DNA from: an uncultured Shewanella sp.
Lineage (GTDB): Bacteria > Pseudomonadota > Gammaproteobacteria > Enterobacterales > Shewanellaceae
Assembly: GCF_947497935.1 (NCBI RefSeq)
Contig: NZ_CANMIO010000015.1
Span: forward strand, 46,229 to 110,228
Length of the DNA stretch: 64,000 nt
Reading direction: 5' to 3'
The notes beneath the pieces were generated by a model. It had not been told where the DNA came from and made no database searches. It saw only the letters and a list, made by a program, of their open reading frames with translations. A program made the position numbers and the translations under genes. Of this stretch, positions 8,812-16,798 are shown piece by piece. Positions within the stretch are counted from its first letter, which is position 1; each line of letters starts with the position of its first letter.

Positions 8812-9714
8812 ATGATAGAGCTTAGACATTTACGTACATTAGTTGCCCTAAAGGAAAGCGGCAGCCTCGCTGGGGCAGCAAAAAAACGCTTCGTCACTCA
8901 GTCAGCACTCTCGCATCAGATCAAGGAGTTAGAGACGCGTATCAACTCTGCTATTTTTGTACGCAAGAGTAAGCCTCTCTCTTTCACTCAAGAAGGCGCG
9001 AGATTACTCAACCTTGCTGAAGATATTCTGCCGAAGGTGATCGAAACAGAGTTTGACCTAAAGAAAGGTTTAGAAGATGGCGATAATCACTTAGGTGTTG
9101 GCATCGAATGCCACAGCTGTTTCCGCTGGTTAATGCCAGTGATGGAGGAGTTTAGAAAACAATACCCTCAGGCCAATCTCGATCTATCCAGCCGTCATTT
9201 GTTCGACTCGCTGAACGCGCTAGAGCAAGGTGATCTCGATGTTGTACTGAGCTCAGACCCAGTGCCTGGTCAGTCAATTGCCTACCAGCATTTGTTTGAT
9301 TTTGAAGTGAGATTAGTGGTAGCCAGTGACCATCCTCTGGCTCAGCAAGAGTATGTCACACCGAAACAGTTAGAGAATTTATCGATTTTAAGCTACCCAG
9401 TTGCGCTCGAACGCTTAGATATATATCGCCACTTTTTAGAGCCTGCCGGCATTCAGCCGGGTCCACAAGTAAAGTGTGATTTAACCATGATGCTGCTGCA
9501 ACGAATTGCCTGTAAAGATGGTGTGGCCGCTTTACCGAGCTGGTCGATTAGTGAGGCCCATGGTCTTAGCCTTACTAGTGTCAAACTGGGTCCTGAAGGG
9601 CTTAAGCGTCCTCTCTTTGGTGCATACCGTCGTAACGGTGCGAATGCACGTTTAGCTCAACATTGGTTAGAGTTAGTCGCTAAAGAAGGCCTAGCAAAAC
9701 AGAAGCTTAATTAA
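8812..9714 (+). CDS. metR: LysR family activator MetR
   Basis: A 300-residue LysR regulator divergent from metE, which is the classic metR arrangement. It begins MIELRHLRTLVALKESGSL as MetR does, with the helix-turn-helix ending in TQSALSHQIKELE. MetR uses homocysteine as co-inducer and activates metE. I chose the ATG at 8812 over an upstream one because a GAGG ribosome site sits 7 bases before it and the N-terminus then matches the family. The promoter region contains tandem met boxes, so MetJ probably represses metR as well. A strong hairpin terminator follows the stop codon. Confidence 0.93.
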   Translation: MIELRHLRTLVALKESGSLAGAAKKRFVTQSALSHQIKELETRINSAIFVRKSKPLSFTQEGARLLNLAEDILPKVIETEFDLKKGLEDGDNHLGVGIECHSCFRWLMPVMEEFRKQYPQANLDLSSRHLFDSLNALEQGDLDVVLSSDPVPGQSIAYQHLFDFEVRLVVASDHPLAQQEYVTPKQLENLSILSYPVALERLDIYRHFLEPAGIQPGPQVKCDLTMMLLQRIACKDGVAALPSWSISEAHGLSLTSVKLGPEGLKRPLFGAYRRNGANARLAQHWLELVAKEGLAKQKLN

Positions 9715-9727
9715 TTGGTTAGCGTAA

Positions 9728-9757
9728 CAAAAAGCCTGCATGATGCAGGCTTTTTTG
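9728..9757. terminator. Bidirectional terminator between metR and the HDOD gene
   Basis: Stem AAAAAGCCTGCA/TGCAGGCTTTTTT with a very short loop, flanked by A and T runs, located between convergent genes. Confidence 0.9.
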
Positions 9758-9761
9758 GTTT

Positions 9762-10490
9762 CTATATTGCCTTAAGCAATAAATTTCTCTTGGTTAGTAC
9801 CCGTCTCAATACTAGGCCTGGAGAATTAGCATTATGTGTTTGTCGTAAATTATGAGCAATCATAAACTCACCACTTAGATCATCGTCTAATCCTAATGAT
9901 TCAAAGGCTTCTAGGGTCAATGTTTGCTGCTGATCTTCAATCACAGACTTAAGCAAGCTTAACGGATAAGGCTCGACTAACTCCGAATTTAAATAGGCAA
10001 ATGCGGTCAGTGCGATGATGTCACCGAACACGCTAAACAGAGCCAATGTTTGCACTTCATCAGGATTAATCTGTACGCTATCCATTTGATATAACTGATC
10101 GACGGCATCTACTGCAATCGCTTCTGTCATTGCCCAGTAACCGTGAACGAGTTTCTTGTACGGTTCATTGAGCTCGTCTAAACGCTCTTTCAGGTAAAAA
10201 GTAAAAGCATAACGATAAATATTAACTTGGCCCAAGCGCACTAAGGCGTCTTTTAAGGAACGATTCTTACTCGACTGAGCCGTTGCGTGATCAGCACTAT
10301 TACTTCGCCATAGTAGGTGAGCAGATAACGCAGGATCAGACGAAACGATATCAATGACATTGCGAATATCACCGTCTGCAATAATAGCTTTTTTCAATGG
10401 GATAAGGATCCCTCGACGTCCAATTACCTGCTCTTCATTGCTGATAATGGCACGTACTTGAGTAAATACTTGCTGCTCAAGATCTGTCAT
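9762..10490 (-). CDS. HDOD domain protein
   Basis: A 242-residue protein made almost entirely of an HDOD domain, a degenerate HD-type fold used in bacterial signalling. The features seen are the segment IVSSDPALSAHLLWRSNSA, typical of the first HDOD helices, and LKDALVRLGQVNIYRYAF, matching the conserved LxxAIxxLG region. No metal-binding HD pair is apparent, as usual for this family, and no output domain is attached. Stand-alone HDOD proteins act in regulatory networks linked to cyclic di-GMP or motility in other bacteria; no specific role can be assigned here. The ribosome site is weak. Confidence 0.8.
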   Translation of the reverse strand: MTDLEQQVFTQVRAIISNEEQVIGRRGILIPLKKAIIADGDIRNVIDIVSSDPALSAHLLWRSNSADHATAQSSKNRSLKDALVRLGQVNIYRYAFTFYLKERLDELNEPYKKLVHGYWAMTEAIAVDAVDQLYQMDSVQINPDEVQTLALFSVFGDIIALTAFAYLNSELVEPYPLSLLKSVIEDQQQTLTLEAFESLGLDDDLSGEFMIAHNLRQTHNANSPGLVLRRVLTKRNLLLKAI

Positions 10491-10633
10491 GTGAAACGTT
10501 AAACCTTATTCTTCTAATCATTATCGCAAACTACTTCATACTGCTGGGGTGACATCTATAAGTAGATTGATTATATGTACATTTGTTTTGGTTAAATTAA
10601 CCCATAATATGACGTCAAAGGTCAAGTCATATA

Positions 10634-10789
10634 ATACCAATCAGTGTAAGAATTTGCCCTACTCAGAGCATTTTTGGCAAACTAATTCAAGGCGAATAGT
10701 GGAAAGAATGGTTATTCCCTTATGAAGCTGTTTAACGCAGAAATCGGCAGCCAAAAACGCTCTGAGCAAATCTTTATACTGATTGGTAT
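10634..10789. repeat. MITE-like palindromic repeat, copy 1
   Basis: A 156-base element with imperfect terminal inverted repeats: ATACCAATCAGTGTAAGA on the left and the complement of ATACCAATCAGTATAAAGA on the right. Inside are further paired arms, CTCAGAGCATTTTTGGC and GCCAAAAACGCTCTGAG. There is no open reading frame. The whole is a long hairpin-forming, non-autonomous element or a REP/BIME-type repeat. Confidence 0.75.
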
Positions 10790-10947
10790 AAAGCATTACC
10801 TTAACAAGTTTCTCCTATTTATGGCGTATTAATTTACACCAGCTGATGAAATGTGTGATTGAACTAGCAATCCGCAACCAGACTGAGGCCTTTTACTTCA
10901 CTCAGAGCGTTTTCCACAGGAATAATCCACTAACATAAGCTGCTATA

Positions 10948-11098
10948 GCAATCAGTATAAGAAGCAGATTTACTCAGAACGTTTTTGGGCAAACTGATTC
11001 AAGGCGAGCAAACGAAAGAATAGCTATTCTCTGGTGAAATTATTCAACGCAGAACTCGGCCATCTCCAGATGGCGAACAAGTCTTTATACTGATTAGC
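10948..11098. repeat. MITE-like palindromic repeat, copy 2
   Basis: A second, diverged copy of the repeat at 10.63 kb, about 150 bases, same orientation. Its ends are GCAATCAGTATAAGA and the complement of GCTAATCAGTATAAAGAC. It shares the internal blocks ACTCAGA, GTTTTTGG, CAAACTGATTCAAGGCGA and CAACGCAGAA. The right end abuts the stop region of the esterase gene. Confidence 0.7.
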
Positions 11099-11103
11099 AA
11101 TGA

Positions 11104-11721
11104 CTATATCGCCTGATAAATCGCCTCAGCCAACGCAGAATACCCCTCATCGTTTAGGTGTATAGCATCAGACTTTTTACTCGGGCTTCTCAATAGACTA
11201 CTCAAGATATCTTCGACAAGGACAAGTTGATATTGCTCGGCTAATTCCGCATAAATCGGTGAGGGGGAAAGGAATAAGCTCTTTTGCGGCACGGCCACCA
11301 GCAAAATGGGGATCTGCTTTGCCTGCGCTGTCTCAATCATCTGCGCTAAGTTAGCTTTAGTCGTTGCTAGCGGTTGATTACGCAGAAAGTCATTACCGCC
11401 CTCAAGTAAGATTAACAGCTCAGGATCATGACGAGCGAGTAACTGAGCTAAGCGCTTTTTCCCCCCCGATGTTGTTTCGCCTGACACCCCAGCATTGATC
11501 ACTTCAAAGCCACTTATTCCTGCAAGTTGGCTCGGATAATCTTGCCCCTTACTCGCACCAACACCATAGGTCAGGCTGTCACCAAAGGCTAACACTCGTG
11601 CGTTTTCGGACAAAGCTGGAATACTGGCGCCCGAGCAAGCCTTTAATAACAGCAGTAACAAGATGATGAGAGAGCGACTAAATGGCCTCAGTATCGACAA
11701 GTATTTCATTGCTATGCCCAT
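11104..11721 (-). CDS. SGNH-family esterase (TesA/TAP-like), probably a lipoprotein
   Basis: A 205-residue GDSL/SGNH hydrolase resembling thioesterase I/lysophospholipase L1. Motifs seen: block I FGDSLTYGVG (catalytic Ser), the oxyanion Gly in NAGVSGETT, block III GGNDFL, and block V DAIHLN with the catalytic Asp-His pair. The N-terminus is a signal sequence with an LKAC segment that could be a lipobox, so the enzyme is periplasmic or membrane-attached. A second ATG four codons in (MKYLS) is an equally possible start. E. coli tesA is normally beside ybbA; here it follows btuB on the same strand with a terminator between, so it is likely independent. Confidence 0.88.
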   Translation of the reverse strand: MGIAMKYLSILRPFSRSLIILLLLLLKACSGASIPALSENARVLAFGDSLTYGVGASKGQDYPSQLAGISGFEVINAGVSGETTSGGKKRLAQLLARHDPELLILLEGGNDFLRNQPLATTKANLAQMIETAQAKQIPILLVAVPQKSLFLSPSPIYAELAEQYQLVLVEDILSSLLRSPSKKSDAIHLNDEGYSALAEAIYQAI

Positions 11722-11756
11722 GTTTAAGTTTATGTTTAAGTTTGCCTATTTATAGC

Positions 11757-11786
11757 ATAAAAAAGCCAGACGCTATGTCTGGCTTT
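11757..11786 (-). terminator. Terminator of btuB
   Basis: On the minus strand, GCCAGAC/GTCTGGC with a 5-base loop followed by six T, 30 bases after the btuB stop codon. Confidence 0.85.
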
Positions 11787-11816
11787 GTTGTAGCAATCGC
11801 GATACCTCAGCGATGA

Positions 11817-13670
11817 TTAAAACGCTTGGTAACTAACGCTAAAGAATAACTCTCTTCCTGGACTAAAGTAGTTTTGATCGGAAATGATCTCTTCATCAAA
11901 CAGGTTATTCGCCTTTAAGCGTAAGCTCCACACGTCATCAATTTGGTAACCAAGACTCAAATCCAACTTATGATAGGCATCTAAGTACTGCTCATAACCA
12001 GCATAACGTTTACCTTGGTAATGATAGTTAGCCAACAGGTCAAATTGCTGCCAAGTGTAGCTTAATAAATAGTTAAACTCATTCTCGCTACGACCAATCA
12101 GTTGCTCATCAGTTTGCTTGTTCTCTGCATCAAGGTAGGTATACCCCAATTGATGTTCGAGGCTAAGCAACTCAAAGTTAGCCGACAATTCGATTCCGCT
12201 GATCTCAGCTTTATTAATATTGGCAGGCTTCCAAATATCCCAACCGTAATCGTCTTGCTCACCCGTAGGAGCCCAAGCAATCAGGTTATCGATAGTATTT
12301 TTAAATACGCTAATATAGGCGCGAAGATCTTGGTTATTAAAATGCAAAGCAAGTTCATAACTCTCTGCGGTTTCCGAGATCAAGTCTGGATTGCCTGAGT
12401 CTGGCCAGTAGAGATCGTTAAAGGTTGGTGCTTTAAAAGCCGTACCCGTTGTCGCTGCTAGGCGCCACTGATCGTTAAACTGATAGGCAAGACTGGCATT
12501 ATATGAGGTTTCGCTATCGATATTTTCTACATCATCGTAACGTACTGCCACTTCTGCTAGCAGCTTGCTCCATTGCTTCTGTACTAATGCGTATGCGCCA
12601 AAAAGATCACGCTGGTCTTCGGCGTAGTCACCTCGAACTTGCTCTCTTGACCAATCGATACCGCCAGTAATCGTGAGATCGTCTGCCGCTAAATACTGAT
12701 TGCTCCAGTTAACTTGATCGCGCTTAGTTTCAAACTCAGCGATGGCAACACTGGCATCATCACCGCGGAAGTTCTCATTTGAATCCTGTGACTGGCTCAC
12801 AGCTAGCTTACTCGTGAACTGTTCACGACTGTACTGCGTAGCTAGACTCCAAAGGTAGTTCTCATAATCTGACTCATCGGCCGAACCCGAAGCGTAGATA
12901 TCATCGTATTGAGTATTGCCCTTGTCATACTGACCATTCCAAAGTGCTTGCCAATTTTGATTAATCTGCTGCGAACCTTTAAGTGAAAGTGCATTACGCT
13001 TGTAGCCATCATCATCGTTCTCAGCTTCGGCGCCATTATACACATCATAGCCGTCGGACTGTTCGTGGTTAACAGCAAGTGTAGTGCTGCCCTCGCCATG
13101 ACTCATACCAGCGCCAAATGAGCCTCGTACATAGTCGTCGCTACCGTATTCAGCTCCAGCAAACCACTCGCCACCTTTAAGCTCACGAGTAAATATTTGA
13201 ATAACACCGCCGATAGCGTCACTGCCCCATACTGACGCACGAGGACCCTTAAGCACTTCTATACGTTCAATGTTCTCAGGAGATAAAGTGTTAAAACTGA
13301 CTGTACCTAAAGTTGCAGAGCCGACCTTAACCCCGTCAACTAGCACTAGGACATGGTTTGAATTACTACCGCGAACGCTAATAGAAGTTGCCTGCCCCGC
13401 GCCGCCGTTACGAGAGACACTGACTCCAGGAAGCGTTTCTAGTACATCGGCAACCGATTTAGGGTTGAGACGAACAATCTCTTCGCGCTCAATCGTATTG
13501 ATAACAGTCAGCTGCTGATCTGCAGTTCTGTCAAAGCGTGAACCTGTTACGGTAATCGTTTCATCGATTGTTGCTGAGGTTGCTCCGAGATCGTCGGCCG
13601 AAACAGAGAATGCAGTAAAGCTGATAAAACTGCTAACTAGCAGTGCGATTTTAGAGGGTTGTGTTCCCAT
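11817..13670 (-). CDS. btuB: TonB-dependent cobalamin receptor BtuB
   Basis: A 617-residue outer membrane receptor for vitamin B12. The sequence shows a signal peptide ending SVSA, a TonB box in DETITVTGSR, a plug domain (VADVLETLPGVSV, SIRGSNSNHVLVLVDGVK, NIERIEVLKGPRASVWGSDAIGGVI) and a 22-strand beta-barrel ending SVSYQAF with the C-terminal aromatic. The length and plug sequence match BtuB. Assignment as a B12 rather than a siderophore receptor is supported strongly by a cobalamin riboswitch in its leader. No btuCDF genes are adjacent. Ribosome site TTTAGGAG plus AAAGG precedes the ATG. Confidence 0.95.
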   Translation of the reverse strand: MGTQPSKIALLVSSFISFTAFSVSADDLGATSATIDETITVTGSRFDRTADQQLTVINTIEREEIVRLNPKSVADVLETLPGVSVSRNGGAGQATSISVRGSNSNHVLVLVDGVKVGSATLGTVSFNTLSPENIERIEVLKGPRASVWGSDAIGGVIQIFTRELKGGEWFAGAEYGSDDYVRGSFGAGMSHGEGSTTLAVNHEQSDGYDVYNGAEAENDDDGYKRNALSLKGSQQINQNWQALWNGQYDKGNTQYDDIYASGSADESDYENYLWSLATQYSREQFTSKLAVSQSQDSNENFRGDDASVAIAEFETKRDQVNWSNQYLAADDLTITGGIDWSREQVRGDYAEDQRDLFGAYALVQKQWSKLLAEVAVRYDDVENIDSETSYNASLAYQFNDQWRLAATTGTAFKAPTFNDLYWPDSGNPDLISETAESYELALHFNNQDLRAYISVFKNTIDNLIAWAPTGEQDDYGWDIWKPANINKAEISGIELSANFELLSLEHQLGYTYLDAENKQTDEQLIGRSENEFNYLLSYTWQQFDLLANYHYQGKRYAGYEQYLDAYHKLDLSLGYQIDDVWSLRLKANNLFDEEIISDQNYFSPGRELFFSVSYQAF

Positions 13671-13802
13671 TTACCTTTGACTCCTAAAGGAAAACGGGGC
13701 AAAAACGTCACGGTGACTCGAGCAATGAATGACAAGTGCCATTATATATTGCTCATTAATTGCCGCATTTCGAGATCTGCCCGCCGAAATCATCGAAATC
13801 AC

Positions 13803-13997
13803 TTGCTTGGCCGGTCTCCGGACTTAGGTTCTGTGTTACAAAGTAACACTCAAGAACAAGCTTTAAACGCCTATCCGTTAAGGCGCGCTTGTCTCTCACC
13901 ATTCACCGTTGCGGGGGCAGTGTCAGAATCTAACTGACTTCCCGATTATCCTTACTACCTTGCGGTATAAGTTACTGCTGTAACTTAAGGCACCAAT
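13803..13997 (-). ncRNA. Cobalamin (AdoCbl) riboswitch upstream of btuB
   Basis: On the minus strand the leader contains the B12 riboswitch core in order: TGGTGCC at the 5' side, GGGAA, then CACTGCCCCCGCAACGGTGA (the most conserved element), and the B12 box AGTCCGGAGACCGGCC. It ends about 130 bases before the btuB start. Binding of adenosylcobalamin should lower btuB expression. The expression platform is probably in the segment 13,670-13,800; I do not see a clear T-run terminator, so translational control through occlusion of the ribosome site is more likely (inference). Confidence 0.93.
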
Positions 13998-14244
13998 AAA
14001 GTTGACTAAAATAGTATTTTTTCTAATAGCATGCTTTTTAATAGCATGATGCTTATCACTCAAGAGTAAAAAAGCGCCACTTTTGAGAGTGCGCGCATTA
14101 TAGACGTCTATACGGTTAAATGTCTAACTTAACTATATTTTAAAATCCCAATTTTAGACGAAGAATATTCAGCCACCAAATGACATCAGTACATTTACTT
14201 TAAATATCAGTCTGATAAGGCTTAGTTTTTAAGTCGGTTAAGGC
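13998..14244. other. btuB promoter region and 3' region of the hypothetical gene
   Basis: About 250 AT-rich bases between the riboswitch and the end of the next minus-strand gene, expected to hold the btuB promoter. A near-repeat of AATAGCATG occurs at 14,026 and 14,041. No gene recognised. Confidence 0.4.
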
Positions 14245-14892
14245 TTAATATAGGCTCAGAGGTGTGATGGTCGACAGGAATTCTTGGTGGTTATCTGCTT
14301 GGATCGGCAGATTCTGCTTAGTGAAGGCCTCGCCTCGTATCGATTTATGGATTAAATACAGATCCTGCTTTCCTCTTACAGCAATGTAATGCCCTATCTC
14401 TCCTTGAGTGACAACCTCTTTAGCGCTAATCGCTTCAGCCGACTTAAGATGAGAGTTAGCCATTTTTGTACAGCCTATGATCGCACTGGCTGTTTCATGG
14501 TCATTAAGCGGCTCACTCGGTAAGTCTTCAAGGACTGTCTCGCCTTGGCAACTTTCAAAATACACCGCCGCCATCGTCTCTAGGAATGCTTGTGGACTCA
14601 CATCTTCTGCAACGCCTTTAAAGCCCTGAACACACAGCATAGATGACCAAGTATGTAACGCCTGAGATGCTGGAACAAACTCAGCAGAGTACATAGTACC
14701 TTGCTGCTGTGAATAGGCTAACTTCCAATCTAGTGGCAAGTTAAAGTTAAGAGTTTGGCTAAATATCGCTAACTGTTGAGGGGCTTTAGCCACTTGCGTC
14801 TTAGTTGGCTCAGCGCTTACCCCAAAAGACGGAATAGCTAAAAAAATGGCACTCAGCATACCCGTGGCTATGTGAGGAAAGTATGAAGTCAT
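14245..14892 (-). CDS. Hypothetical secreted protein
   Basis: A 215-residue protein of no family I can name. It has a cleavable signal peptide (hydrophobic stretch ending FGVSAEP), so it should be periplasmic or secreted. Four cysteines in the mature part could form disulfides (the pairs around LCVQGF, SCQGE and GCTKM). The fold looks alpha/beta with a segment NFNLPLDWKLAYSQQQG near the start, as in small periplasmic sensor or stress proteins. It stands alone, divergent from the blaI-like gene. Function unknown. Confidence 0.7.
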   Translation of the reverse strand: MTSYFPHIATGMLSAIFLAIPSFGVSAEPTKTQVAKAPQQLAIFSQTLNFNLPLDWKLAYSQQQGTMYSAEFVPASQALHTWSSMLCVQGFKGVAEDVSPQAFLETMAAVYFESCQGETVLEDLPSEPLNDHETASAIIGCTKMANSHLKSAEAISAKEVVTQGEIGHYIAVRGKQDLYLIHKSIRGEAFTKQNLPIQADNHQEFLSTITPLSLY

Positions 14893-15098
14893 ACCTTTAC
14901 AAACCTTATTGAGGATAGTTTTATGGGCGGTATTCTATCTGCACATAGGTAAAAGCGACACCTAAATAATTACCTTTATGAAACATACCTCTACATTTCG
15001 CTGAACAAGCGCAACCTTTAAGCCCTTACTTAACAAAGACTTATGTCGCAACACCTAATCAAGATTAAAAAACACACCACAAATCACTTGCACAATGT

Positions 15099-15139
15099 GA
15101 TTACATTTGTAATCTTAATTATAAATTACAAGCGTAATC
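15099..15139. promoter_or_regulatory. Two BlaI/MecI-type operator dyads
   Basis: GATTACATTTGTAATC at 15,099-15,114 is a perfect 16-base palindrome, and AATTACAAGCGTAATC at 15,124-15,139 is a near copy, 25 bases apart centre to centre. Both share TTAC-N4-GTAAT, close to the TACA/TGTA operators of BlaI and MecI. They end 12 bases before the repressor gene start, so autoregulation is expected. Confidence 0.75.
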
Positions 15140-15151
15140 GAAGAGAAAGCA

Positions 15152-15529
15152 ATGAAAGAGATCAGTAATGCAGAGCTGTGTGTACTCAATATCCTGTGGC
15201 AATCCTCACCAATTAGTGCCAGCGATGTCATAGCTGAACTCTCTCGCACTAATGACTGGCATGAGAAAACCGTAAAAACATTACTCAACCGCCTAGTAAA
15301 GAAGCAAGCCATTGGCTTTGAAAAGCAGGGCCGATCCTACCTTTATAGTCCGCTCATCAACCAGAGTGAATATCAACTCAAGGAGAGTGAGTCTTTTATC
15401 CAACGCTTATTCTCAGGCAAAGTCGCGCCCTTAGTCGCCGGATTTGCTAAGCAGAATAAGCTCAGTGCTGAAGATGTTGATGAGCTACAACAACTAATTG
15501 ATACATGGAAGAAGGATAACAAGTCATGA
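15152..15529 (+). CDS. BlaI/MecI family transcriptional repressor
   Basis: A 125-residue winged-helix repressor of the penicillinase-repressor family. It begins ISNAELCVLNILWQSSPISASDVIAEL and contains EKTVKTLLNRLVKKQAIGFEK, the recognition helix and wing of BlaI. The C-terminal dimerisation part includes FIQRLFSGKVAPLVAGF, near which BlaI is normally cleaved. It overlaps the following protease gene by 4 bases (ATGA), a coupled two-gene operon. Two operator dyads precede it. There is no beta-lactamase gene in the window, so the regulon is probably not classical penicillin resistance. Confidence 0.93.
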   Translation: MKEISNAELCVLNILWQSSPISASDVIAELSRTNDWHEKTVKTLLNRLVKKQAIGFEKQGRSYLYSPLINQSEYQLKESESFIQRLFSGKVAPLVAGFAKQNKLSAEDVDELQQLIDTWKKDNKS

Positions 15530-16719
15530 TGCTATGGATGGCGCAGCAGACCCTTTTGCTCTCGTTAGTGTGCGGTGGCTTACTCTTAAGTCACCGTTTA
15601 TTACAGCAGCACCTTGGTGCTCACAAAACTTATCATCTGTGGCTTGCCATTCCCGCACTACTCATCAGTTCTGCGATAATGGCGCTGCTCCCCTCCCCCT
15701 TTAGCGCAGTGCAAGCTGAGCAACTGGCTCACTACAGTGTGATGGCCAGTAAGGCCATCGCATCGGTTAAAAGCACAGATTATGCCGAGATATTACTGTT
15801 TATATGGTTAATTGGCGTGGGCTCGATGTTCTGCTTACTGTTATTGCAAGCCATTGGGTTAAAGCGCATATTGCGTACTGCGAAACCTGTCGAGCATCAA
15901 CAAGCTACGCTGCCGACATTTCAACACCCCAGTGTGCAGTCGCCCATGCTGGTAGGTATTCGCAATGCCAAGATCTTACTTCCGGCTAATTTTAATCGCT
16001 TATCGGATGATGAGCAGCACTCGATAATCGCTCATGAGCAGTACCACCATCAGCGCCGAGATCTAATCAGCAACTTACTGGCTTATCTAGTCCTAACCTT
16101 GTTTTGGTTCAACCCTCTTTGTTGGCTGGCTTACCGACGCTTTAGAGACGATCAAGAGTTGTCCTGTGATGCCCATGTCACCCGTGCATTAAGCAAGCAA
16201 CAAAAGATTAGTTATAGCCAAGTGCTATTAGCTTACTCCCAGCAAGCTCATCACGGCTTGCTACACACTCACTATGGAAATAAAAACATACTCAAGGAGC
16301 GTATAATGCAAATGAAAACCTCTCAGAAAGGACAAAGTGGCTTAGCCATTATCGGCCTCACTATCTGCCTCGGCCTAAGCGGCCTACTACTGAATCAACA
16401 AGTACAAGCTGGTGCTCACGAGCATAACGACATTCATCCCTTGACCCGTGTTGAACCTAAATATCCAATTCAGGCGGCCAAGGCTCACCAAAGCGGTTTT
16501 GTTCAGTTGAAGTTTGACATCAGTCCCAGCGGCGCTGTGAGTAATGTTAGCGTGATAGAGTCATCACCAGAGGCAATATTTGATAAGTCAGCGGTTACCG
16601 CACTTAAGCAATGGCGCTATAAAGAATCAGCGAAGGGACTCGAAGGGGCAAAAGTGCAGCTCGACTTTATGATAGAGCCACCAGCAACCGATGTTGAGCG
16701 CATTAAAGTGACGCCTTAA
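15526..16719 (+). CDS. M56 (BlaR1-like) membrane protease with C-terminal TonB domain
   Basis: A 397-residue integral membrane zinc protease of the BlaR1/MecR1 M56 family. Several transmembrane helices precede the zincin motif HEQYH (residues 170-174), followed by DLISNLLAYL and the cytosolic segment. After another membrane helix near 265-285, the penicillin-sensing domain of BlaR1 is absent and a TonB C-terminal domain takes its place (RVEPKYPIQA onward, ending ALKQWRYK and a beta strand). It is translationally coupled to the BlaI-like repressor, which it presumably inactivates. The periplasmic TonB_C domain may sense or engage an envelope partner; what it binds is unknown. Confidence 0.9.
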   Translation: MMLWMAQQTLLLSLVCGGLLLSHRLLQQHLGAHKTYHLWLAIPALLISSAIMALLPSPFSAVQAEQLAHYSVMASKAIASVKSTDYAEILLFIWLIGVGSMFCLLLLQAIGLKRILRTAKPVEHQQATLPTFQHPSVQSPMLVGIRNAKILLPANFNRLSDDEQHSIIAHEQYHHQRRDLISNLLAYLVLTLFWFNPLCWLAYRRFRDDQELSCDAHVTRALSKQQKISYSQVLLAYSQQAHHGLLHTHYGNKNILKERIMQMKTSQKGQSGLAIIGLTICLGLSGLLLNQQVQAGAHEHNDIHPLTRVEPKYPIQAAKAHQSGFVQLKFDISPSGAVSNVSVIESSPEAIFDKSAVTALKQWRYKESAKGLEGAKVQLDFMIEPPATDVERIKVTP

Positions 16720-16735
16720 GCTAGGGTAAAAATTG

Positions 16736-16770
16736 AAAGCTAACACTATGTGGTCATAGCGTTAGCTTTT
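16736..16770 (+). terminator. Terminator of the blaI-M56 operon
   Basis: AAAGCTAAC-CTATG / CATAG-GTTAGCTTTT hairpin with single mismatch and T-rich tail, 17 bases after the stop. Confidence 0.8.
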
Positions 16771-16798
16771 ATCTTTGTAGATCGATTATTGATAAGAA

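Larger units (their letters stand above)
10491..11103. other. Repeat-bearing intergenic region
   Basis: 613 bases between the HDOD gene start and the esterase stop. It contains the two MITE-like repeats, separated by about 160 bases, plus the presumed HDOD promoter. No coding potential was recognised. Confidence 0.6.

Noticed and set aside
15061..15150. Idea that the blaI-type operon is a beta-lactam resistance locus.
   Set aside because: No beta-lactamase or penicillin-binding protein gene is present and the penicillin-sensing domain is absent from the membrane protein.
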